A stretch of 64,000 nt of DNA, from contig CAJURZ010000009.1 of the NCBI GenBank assembly GCA_910588905.1, forward strand, positions 1-64,000, in the 5' to 3' direction. Each line of letters starts with the position of its first letter. Position 1 is the stretch's first letter. The stretch is from an uncultured Eggerthellaceae bacterium (lineage in GTDB: Bacteria; Actinomycetota; Coriobacteriia; Coriobacteriales; Eggerthellaceae). A program made the position numbers and the translations under genes. The notes under the pieces were generated by a model. It worked only from the letters and a program-made list of their open reading frames with translations. It was not told the origin of the DNA and searched no databases. This document shows, one piece after another, positions 58,329 to 64,000 of the stretch.

Positions 58329-59450
58329 ATGAAAGGCACCGTCCGCAAGATACTGATCGGCGTGGTCATCGTCATCGTGCTGGCCGTCATCTTCATGCGC
58401 GGTGATCAGCTGAAGGATCTGTCGAGGACGATCCAGGAAGGCTCGCCCTTCTTCTTGATCTTGGCGGTCCTCTGCCAATTCGGCAAGTACTTCGCCCAAG
58501 GGGGCGAATTCGTCTGGTGCTTCAAGGCAGTAGGGTCCACCCTCAAATACACGGATGGCTTGAAGCTCGTCTTCGGAACCTTCTTCGTGAATACGATAGC
58601 CCCCAGCCTGAACCTCGCGGGCACTTCGCTGGTGGTGGATGACTCCGCCAAGCGGGGCGTCCCTGCGGGCAAGGCCACGGGAGCGGCGCTCTTGATGCAG
58701 CTCTCCATCGACACAGGCTTCGTCATCATCATGCTGATCGCCTTCGGCATCCTCACCTTCACCGTGGGGCTGCAACCGGGCTGGCTGCTGTTGGGACTCA
58801 TCGCCATAGCGCTGGTAGGCGGCCTGGTCACCGTCATGACCCTGGGTGGCGCCAAGCCCCGATTGGTGCTCAAGGTGCTAGCTCCCATAGAGAGGCTCGT
58901 GGACAAGATCGCGCGCAAGTTCAAGAAAGGCCCCATCGATCCTTGGGCTGAGAAGACGGTGGAGTCCTTCTCCCAGGCAGCGGGGCTCATGGTCAAGCAC
59001 CCTTCGGTCACGGCCCGCACCTTCCTCTTCGCCATCCTGGCCTCCACCTGTGAGCTGGCCTGCTTCTCCATGGTGGGACTGTCCTTCGGCGTTCATGACA
59101 TCCAGGCGCTCTTCTGTGGCTATGTGGTGGCAACCCTGTTCGCCATGGTATCCTTCACGCCTCAAGGAGTGGGTGTCGTGGAAGCGGCCGTACTGGTAGC
59201 ATTCACCCTGTTCGGCATCAATCAGGCAACGGGAATGGCCGTGGTGATGGTCTACCGCGGCATCGTATTCTGGCTGCCATTCCTGATAGGTGCTGTCATG
59301 ATCCAGCGCACTGGAGCCTTCAAGGGCAGCACGAAGCAAGCGGTGCAGAGCGCTGACCTGACAAAAGGAACCTTGCAGGACGAACAAGCGGAACCCACAG
59401 CCGAAGCCGACCGAACGCAAGATGACCCCACGAAAGGCGAAGACGCATGA
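58329..59450 (+). CDS. LPG synthase-TM/UPF0104-like integral membrane protein
   Basis: This 373-residue protein has eight or more hydrophobic helices and the GGEFVWCFKAVG, TIAPSLNLAGTSLVVDD and SFTPQGVGVVEAAVL segments of the UPF0104 (lysylphosphatidylglycerol synthase membrane) family. In MprF this half flips lipids across the membrane. In single-domain proteins it is thought to flip or bind lipid or isoprenoid carriers. A charged, Asp/Glu-rich tail of about 40 residues ends the protein. The next gene, a lipoprotein, overlaps by four bases. A function in envelope lipid handling is inferred. Confidence 0.84.
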   Translation: MKGTVRKILIGVVIVIVLAVIFMRGDQLKDLSRTIQEGSPFFLILAVLCQFGKYFAQGGEFVWCFKAVGSTLKYTDGLKLVFGTFFVNTIAPSLNLAGTSLVVDDSAKRGVPAGKATGAALLMQLSIDTGFVIIMLIAFGILTFTVGLQPGWLLLGLIAIALVGGLVTVMTLGGAKPRLVLKVLAPIERLVDKIARKFKKGPIDPWAEKTVESFSQAAGLMVKHPSVTARTFLFAILASTCELACFSMVGLSFGVHDIQALFCGYVVATLFAMVSFTPQGVGVVEAAVLVAFTLFGINQATGMAVVMVYRGIVFWLPFLIGAVMIQRTGAFKGSTKQAVQSADLTKGTLQDEQAEPTAEADRTQDDPTKGEDA

Positions 59451-60283
59451 GGCATCCTTGCCCATCCCTGCGCTCCCCTTCTTTGACCAAGCTCATAGCT
59501 GTAGCGCTCTTGAGCGGATCCCTTGCCCTCATGACAGGCTGCACGGGAGACGCTAACAACGAAGAGAACGCTCTGCCGGAGGCGAACATCAACGGAGGAG
59601 CGGAGCGCTCCTTCACCGATGAGGAGCTGGCAAGCCACGACGGCAGCAGCTTCTTCCCCACCACCTTCACCTTCGAGGAATTGCTGGAGAAGTACGAGGT
59701 CTCTTCCGGCACGCCCACTGAAGGAGGATTCGGTGCCGGAGGGTATCGGGTGCAGGACGCTTCCGATGACAGCCTTGCGCCGGGCCTCTACTACCTGAAC
59801 GGGTCCCAGGAGGCCATGAGCACTTTCCTGGTGTACCAGCCAGCCGCTGATGAGGAAGACCGATATGCTCTGAAGTACCCCATCGGATACTTCGGGTTCT
59901 CCGTGGCCCGGTTCGAAACGGGGGATGTGGTGCTGTTCAAGCCGGCTTCAGAGGATCTTCTCATGACCTCCCTGCCAGATCCATCTGATCTGGGTCCCTT
60001 CACAGCCCCCTATCTCTCAGGCATCTATCAAGCGGGCGTAGACATCCCTGCCGGTACCTACATCATCACCCAGGAGCCTCAGAGTGCTGAAGGGCTCATC
60101 GAAGCTCATGACTCTGTTCCTGGCGCCTATATCTGGGCTGACCTCAGCTATGGTCCTACTTCCAAGCTCAGCGCCACTGAGCTGCCACCCTTGGCTGAAG
60201 GCGGCGTCACGGAAGAGGTCACCGTGGAAGAGGGTCAGTACCTCGAGCTATTCGGTTGCACGGCAACCCCTGTGGAGGCTTAG
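59447..60283 (+). CDS. Lipoprotein of unknown function
   Basis: This 278-residue lipoprotein has a signal with lipobox MTGC (Cys32) after LIAVALLSGSLALM, an acidic linker and a soluble beta-rich domain without known motifs. Two segments, DDSLAPGLYYLNGSQ and GVDIPAGTYIITQE, share a G-x-Y-x-I/L pattern reminiscent of surface repeat proteins. Its first four bases overlap the flippase-like gene. The methyltransferase begins two bases after it. I do not recognise its family. It should be anchored on the outer face of the cytoplasmic membrane. Confidence 0.75.
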   Translation: MRHPCPSLRSPSLTKLIAVALLSGSLALMTGCTGDANNEENALPEANINGGAERSFTDEELASHDGSSFFPTTFTFEELLEKYEVSSGTPTEGGFGAGGYRVQDASDDSLAPGLYYLNGSQEAMSTFLVYQPAADEEDRYALKYPIGYFGFSVARFETGDVVLFKPASEDLLMTSLPDPSDLGPFTAPYLSGIYQAGVDIPAGTYIITQEPQSAEGLIEAHDSVPGAYIWADLSYGPTSKLSATELPPLAEGGVTEEVTVEEGQYLELFGCTATPVEA

Positions 60284-60284
60284 G

Positions 60285-61163
60285 ATGGATACCCTGAGCC
60301 TGAGCGCTGTACCCCGCAGCGCAGCAGATTGGAACCAGCTCTGGGGCGCAAAGCAGCAGCTACGATCCATGGACCATGACGCTCAGTATTGGAATGAGCG
60401 GGCGAAGACCTACACCAACAAGGACAACCCGGATTCATACACGCACAGGTTCCTTGGATTGGCTGCCCTGAAGCCCGGGGACACCGTCTTCGACATGGGC
60501 TGCGGCACGGGGAATCTCACCATACCCCTAGCGGAGGCAGGGCATGAGGTCTGCGCTGCTGACTTCTCTTCCGGGATGCTGGATAGGCTGCGGGATGCCG
60601 TTCGCGAACGGGGGCTTGAGGAGCGCGTGACCATCAAAGAGCTCTCTTGGGATGATGATTGGGAAGCGGCAGGCCTTGAGGGTGACCAGTTCGACGCCTG
60701 CCTTGCCTCTCGGTCCATCGCCACCGATGACCTGTTAGGGGCCCTGACGAAGCTGAACCATGTCTGCAAGCGGCGCGGTTGCCTGACCTTGCCCTGCGGT
60801 CCCTCTCCCCGCACTGATGAGCGGATGCTCAAAGCTATCGGACTGCCTGTGCATCCCAGCTTCGATGATTGCTATGCCTTGGCCATGCTGTCAGATCTGG
60901 GACAGCTGCCCACACTGGACTACATCCCCACCCAACGCAATGATTCCTTCGCTAGCAGGGAAGCAGCTGAGGAGCATTGCTTGAGGATGGCGGAGGGTTT
61001 CGCAGCGGACAACAGGCTCCCTTGGGATCAAGAGGAGATGAGCCAGCGCATCCAGCAATGGCTGGATGCGTCCCTGGTGCCTGATGCCCAAGAGCCGGGG
61101 CGGCTGACCTATGCCACCCCGCGCCTGAGCCATTGGGCGTTCGTCTCCTGGGACAAGCGCTAG
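60285..61163 (+). CDS. Class I SAM-dependent methyltransferase
   Basis: This 292-residue protein has motif I VFDMGCGTGNL at about 68-78, then VCAADFSSGML, and the rest of a Rossmann methyltransferase. An N-terminal extension of about 25 residues (MDTLSLSAVPRSAADWNQLWGAKQ) precedes the core. The substrate is not apparent. GGAGGCTTAGG is just before the ATG, which is one base after the lipoprotein gene's stop. The stop overlaps the end of the convergent BioB-like gene by four bases. Confidence 0.85.
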   Translation: MDTLSLSAVPRSAADWNQLWGAKQQLRSMDHDAQYWNERAKTYTNKDNPDSYTHRFLGLAALKPGDTVFDMGCGTGNLTIPLAEAGHEVCAADFSSGMLDRLRDAVRERGLEERVTIKELSWDDDWEAAGLEGDQFDACLASRSIATDDLLGALTKLNHVCKRRGCLTLPCGPSPRTDERMLKAIGLPVHPSFDDCYALAMLSDLGQLPTLDYIPTQRNDSFASREAAEEHCLRMAEGFAADNRLPWDQEEMSQRIQQWLDASLVPDAQEPGRLTYATPRLSHWAFVSWDKR

Positions 61164-62170
61164 AGCATCCACCCCTGAGATGGGCCGTCCAGCACTTCCC
61201 AACCAGCGGCTTTGAACATCTTGTACTGCTGAGAGAAGCTGGCGCCACGGCCACCGTGCTCGGTGCGCTCTACCGCATCCCGCGGATTCGTACCCACTTC
61301 CGCCCAAGCCAGATTCGCGCCAGAAGCGGCAGTCATGACGGTGTTGGCCGAGCAGTTCAAGCGCGGCTCTATGCCAGAAGCCAGACGATAGACCGCCACG
61401 TAATTCGCGTTCGCCACATCTGTGTGCATGCCCAAGTCATAGAGCTCGGTGTTGGGAACGGGGATGCGCTTGCCGCAACCTGCAGATATAGGATGGGTGT
61501 CGATGCAACGGTAGGTAGCTTCCGTCAGCTCCTCGGGCGTATGTTCGGGCCCGATAGGCTCAACGCATGTAGAGAGGCTCATGCCAGCGGCAGCAAGGTT
61601 CTCGAAGGTCTTCAGGCGCTCCTCTACGGGAATGCCCGTGTCCACCCCTTCGCGCATGCGCACGGCATGATAGGCGCCATTAGCGCCCGCTGCCTTGAGC
61701 GCCACGCAATCATCGTAGGTCATGTCGGCCGTGTTCACCAACAGCGGCATGTCCTCCCCGATGACCTCGCGCACGCTTCCCACCATATCCAGCAGCTTCT
61801 CGAAGTTGTAGCTGGCCGTGGTGAGCAGAAGGATCAGGTTAGCGCCGTCTTCCATATAGAGCTTCGCATATTCCAGCACGTCTTCCTTGGGCAGTTCGAA
61901 CTTGCCCTTGCGTGCATTGTTGGAGGCAGCGAAGGAGCAGAACTTGCAGTTCTTGGGGCAGATGGTGGAATTGAGACCGATCTGAGCGTGGACCTCCGCG
62001 ATGCCGTTCGCAGACTTCATAGACAGCTCTTGGCCGGCCCAGCGTAGATAAGCCGCCTCTTTGCTGGCCTCGGGAAGGGCATAGAGCGCCAGTGTTTCCT
62101 CCGGCGTGAGCCCATTGCCTTCCAGGCCCTTTTCGATGATGTCATAGATCTTCTGGTCGAACACCTGCAT
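61160..62170 (-). CDS. BioB-like radical SAM enzyme
   Basis: This 336-residue radical SAM protein has Cys71, Cys75 and Cys78 in CPKNCKFC, followed by the barrel and a BATS-like C-terminal part with RLNCSANTVMTAASGANLAW. It is of the biotin synthase type, but several typical BioB residues (for example YCSQS after the cluster) are replaced by FCSFAASN. It could be biotin synthase or one of the BioB-like relatives such as HmdB, HydE or PylB. GAAAGGGGATCAG precedes the ATG; the 62239 start is not needed. It stands convergent to the methyltransferase. Biotin genes are not nearby. Confidence 0.78.
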   Translation of the reverse strand: MQVFDQKIYDIIEKGLEGNGLTPEETLALYALPEASKEAAYLRWAGQELSMKSANGIAEVHAQIGLNSTICPKNCKFCSFAASNNARKGKFELPKEDVLEYAKLYMEDGANLILLLTTASYNFEKLLDMVGSVREVIGEDMPLLVNTADMTYDDCVALKAAGANGAYHAVRMREGVDTGIPVEERLKTFENLAAAGMSLSTCVEPIGPEHTPEELTEATYRCIDTHPISAGCGKRIPVPNTELYDLGMHTDVANANYVAVYRLASGIEPRLNCSANTVMTAASGANLAWAEVGTNPRDAVERTEHGGRGASFSQQYKMFKAAGWEVLDGPSQGWML

Positions 62171-62269
62171 CTGATCCCCTTTCAAGTTCCCCCATCTTCT
62201 CCTTGCGCTGAGGGGAGTATATACTACTATTAGACTCAATCATATATCAGATAGGGTAAAGGGGTACCT

Positions 62270-62710
62270 ATGAGCGCAAAGCTGTGGAAGCCGATCGCCG
62301 CGGTGGTTCTCATCTTGATGGTGGGCATCTTCTGTGTCAGCACCTTCATCGGCGGCTGCACGGGCCAATTGGAACTGGCATCCGGCTCCACCACGTTCAT
62401 GAAGTGCCATTGGACCATGATAGCGGTCAGCTTCACAGCCATCATCGGATGCACAAGCGCTCTTTGCACGCTGCTGGCGAAGGGGGTGGAAGCGCGGCGC
62501 ATGACGGCCGTGCTCACCGTGGTCACCTGCATCATCATGGCTACCCTTCAGACGGACATCGCCATCGGGTTGTGTACGAATGCAGATATGGCCTGTCACA
62601 TGACAGCGCTGGTGAATTGGATCTTGATGGCAGCGAGCATCATCTTGGCTGTGCTCCAGATCATGAATGCTAACCCGGAGGCGAAGGCCAAACCGAAGAT
62701 GCAGCTCTGA
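62270..62710 (+). CDS. DUF4418 family membrane protein
   Basis: This 146-residue protein has four hydrophobic helices and several conserved cysteines: CTGQLELASGSTTFMKCHWTMIA is the hallmark segment, where a CHW lies at the start of helix 2. Further Cys positions are in CTNADMACHMTAL. This matches DUF4418, a small membrane family often found near FtsX-type ABC transporters, as it is here. The function is unknown. AAAGGGG stands before the ATG. It starts divergently from the BioB-like gene and converges with the ABC ATPase. Confidence 0.8.
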   Translation: MSAKLWKPIAAVVLILMVGIFCVSTFIGGCTGQLELASGSTTFMKCHWTMIAVSFTAIIGCTSALCTLLAKGVEARRMTAVLTVVTCIIMATLQTDIAIGLCTNADMACHMTALVNWILMAASIILAVLQIMNANPEAKAKPKMQL

Positions 62711-62748
62711 TCCGCAGAGGAGTCTGGATACGACGTTGGGCTGCAGCC

Positions 62749-63402
62749 CTATCTGAACGTCTTGCCCTCAAGGCGCATGATGCGGTCAGCGCGGGCGGCA
62801 AGGGCTTCATCATGGGTGGCGAAAAGCAGGATGCCTCCCTCTGAGACCCGCTCGAAGAGCTTGTCAGCCACGCTGGAAGCGCTCTTCGCATCCAAGTCGT
62901 TCGTAGGCTCGTCGGCGATGATCACGGGAGGGTCCAGCATGAGGGCTCGAGCCAGCGCCACGCGCCGCTTCTGGCCAATGGACAACTGGAACGGATAATG
63001 GTCCACCCGATCCTCAAGCCCCAGATCCCCGAGCAGTTGAAGGGCCCGTTCGCGAGCATCGAAGGGAAGCTTCTTGGCGAACCGCGCAGGCGCCTCCACG
63101 TTCTCAAGGGCCCGCAATGACCCCACGAGCTGCGTGTGCTGGAAGACGAACCCGAAGACATCCCGGCGCAGAGCAGAGAGCTCATCATCGGCCAGGTCAT
63201 CAGTATCCTGACCGTCCACGATGACCGTCCCTTCAGAGGATGAGAGCAGAAGCCCGAGCATGGACAAGAGCGTGGACTTGCCGGAACCGGAGGGGGATAC
63301 GAAGGCGATGGACTGACCGGAGCTCACCTCAAGGGAGATATGTTCGAGGATGGCATCGTCGCCGTAGGTTTTGCCGAGGTCTTTGACTATGAGCTGTGTC
63401 AT
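62749..63402 (-). CDS. ABC transporter ATP-binding protein (MacB/LolD-like)
   Basis: This 217-residue ATPase has Walker A SPSGSGKST at about 37-45, a Q-loop (FVFQHTQLV), a modified signature LSIGQKRRVA in place of LSGGQ, Walker B PVIIADEPTNDLD and the switch His in ATHDEAL. The signature change may reduce or alter ATPase coupling. It starts two bases after the stop of the FtsX permease gene, its partner. The family exports small molecules or moves lipoproteins; the substrate is unknown. Confidence 0.9.
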   Translation of the reverse strand: MTQLIVKDLGKTYGDDAILEHISLEVSSGQSIAFVSPSGSGKSTLLSMLGLLLSSSEGTVIVDGQDTDDLADDELSALRRDVFGFVFQHTQLVGSLRALENVEAPARFAKKLPFDARERALQLLGDLGLEDRVDHYPFQLSIGQKRRVALARALMLDPPVIIADEPTNDLDAKSASSVADKLFERVSEGGILLFATHDEALAARADRIMRLEGKTFR

Positions 63403-63403
63403 G

Positions 63404-64000
63404 TTAATCGATGTCCCCCTGCTGCATGGCCAAGGAAGGATCCAGACGACCCACCTGCCGCAGCGGCCAAAGGATGGATAAGACCGAGATGAGGGCGAAG
63501 AGGAGGATGACGGCTGCCACCAACCCCAAGATGAGCGGGATGCTCAAGCCGATATACGGGAACGCCATGGAATCCAGGAGCACGCCCAGGAGCACGCTGT
63601 AGAGCAGGAAGCCCAGGAAGAGACCAGCCACCACTCCCACGGACACTACAATGGCTATCTCACCGCCGATGAGGCGCCGGATGTCAGAGCGGCTGGCACC
63701 GATGGCGCGATAGAGAGCCAGTTCGCTCTTGCGCTCCCAGACGCATGAGTAGAAGCGGGCGAAGAGCTGCAAGAGCGTGATGACGATCATGACGATGGCC
63801 GCTCCTGCCAACAGCACGAAGACCGAGCGCAACTGGTCTTGGGCCTGTTCGGCTGTCTCGGAGTTCTCGATATAGGATATGCCATCGGTCAAGTTCAGCT
63901 TGATCTTGAGCTTCTCATAGGCTTCCGGATCATCTGTGGCATCCACCATGATGGCGCTGATGAGCCCGTCGGGTTCGCCGTATGTATCCCAGGTGGATCC
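63404..64000 (-). CDS. FtsX-type ABC permease, C-terminal part (partial)
   Basis: The reading frame is open at the right edge. The visible 198 codons hold the C-terminal part of an FtsX permease: a soluble end of the large domain, then three membrane helices with WERKSELALYRAIGASRSDIRRLIGGE, the FtsX cytosolic coupling motif. It pairs with the ATPase gene that follows. An internal ATG at 63949 is not the true start. The length in full is not known. Confidence 0.88.
   Translation of the reverse strand, partial: GSTWDTYGEPDGLISAIMVDATDDPEAYEKLKIKLNLTDGISYIENSETAEQAQDQLRSVFVLLAGAAIVMIVITLLQLFARFYSCVWERKSELALYRAIGASRSDIRRLIGGEIAIVVSVGVVAGLFLGFLLYSVLLGVLLDSMAFPYIGLSIPLILGLVAAVILLFALISVLSILWPLRQVGRLDPSLAMQQGDID

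Noticed and set aside
61133..62047. Plus-strand ORF of 304 codons opposite the BioB-like gene
   Set aside because: The minus strand has the radical SAM cysteines and full family pattern.
1..64000. tRNA, rRNA, transposase, integrase or prophage genes
   Set aside because: I looked for typical T-loop sequences, recombinase signatures and phage structural genes by eye and found none I could support. A tRNAscan or profile search could still find one.

Overview
This is a dense, moderately high-GC bacterial chromosome segment with about 70 genes on both strands. It shows no rRNA, tRNA, prophage, transposase or CRISPR array that I could see. The gene set suggests an anaerobic actinobacterium of the class Coriobacteriia, probably an Eggerthellaceae-type gut or rumen organism. 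The grounds are a cytosolic molybdopterin transhydroxylase-type enzyme with SDR and VOC partners, a giant BspA-like leucine-rich-repeat protein, a proton-translocating transhydrogenase, flavodoxins, and the FchA/FolD folate genes. This assignment is inference from gene content.

Layout. (1) 0-3.6 kb: end of a zinc-ribbon gene, a small zinc-ribbon gene, an alpha/beta hydrolase, two flavodoxins (one exported, one cytosolic) behind a MerR-type promoter, and an FMN-binding PNPOx-fold protein. (2) 3.6-13.7 kb: one long minus-strand cluster. In transcription order it holds a TetR regulator, a molybdopterin large subunit of the pyrogallol transhydroxylase type, its three-cluster ferredoxin subunit with a C-terminal transthyretin-like domain, a zinc-ribbon protein, a VOC protein, an SDR, an MFS transporter, a second SDR, a second VOC protein, a small unknown protein and a SlyD-type FKBP. 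This is the best candidate for an undescribed catabolic system, probably for phenolic or polycyclic hydroxylated compounds. (3) 13.7-15.7 kb: a LytTR/DUF3021 pair with a clear direct-repeat operator, flanked on both sides by related non-coding repeats and a perfect 19-bp hairpin. (4) 15.7-21.2 kb: a two-component system with a MacB/Bce-type ABC exporter. (5) 21-28.5 kb: SanA-like protein, secreted nuclease, HipBA, thioredoxin, gamma carbonic anhydrase, a FitAB-type toxin-antitoxin pair, SemiSWEET and SfsA. (6) 28.6-41.1 kb: a five-gene translationally coupled operon of hybrid histidine kinase, 2051-residue LRR protein, MoxR ATPase, DUF58 protein and a transglutaminase-fold membrane protein lacking the catalytic cysteine. 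(7) 41.2-45 kb: FchA and FolD, an encapsulated-ferritin-like protein, and a Fic gene framed by an 84-bp direct repeat. (8) 45-53.8 kb: VanZ-RDD fusion, Na+/H+ antiporter, CcdA-TlpA redox pair, second FitAB-type pair, MerR regulator, and a glycine-rich membrane protein with PspA. (9) 53.9-64 kb: a frameshifted 5-formyl-THF cyclo-ligase, PntAB, a thioesterase, a flippase-like protein, a lipoprotein, a methyltransferase, a BioB-like radical SAM enzyme, DUF4418 and a second FtsX-type ABC transporter running off the end.

Connections I infer: a MerR box shared by the flavodoxin promoter and the promoter of the MerR gene 48 kb away suggests one regulon. The FolD copy lacks the Lys and Gln used for cyclohydrolase activity, and FchA next to it can supply that step. 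Four toxin or AMPylation modules (HipBA, two FitAB-type pairs, Fic) lie between 23 and 51 kb. Most lines of coding potential opposite the high-GC genes are codon-bias shadows and were left out.
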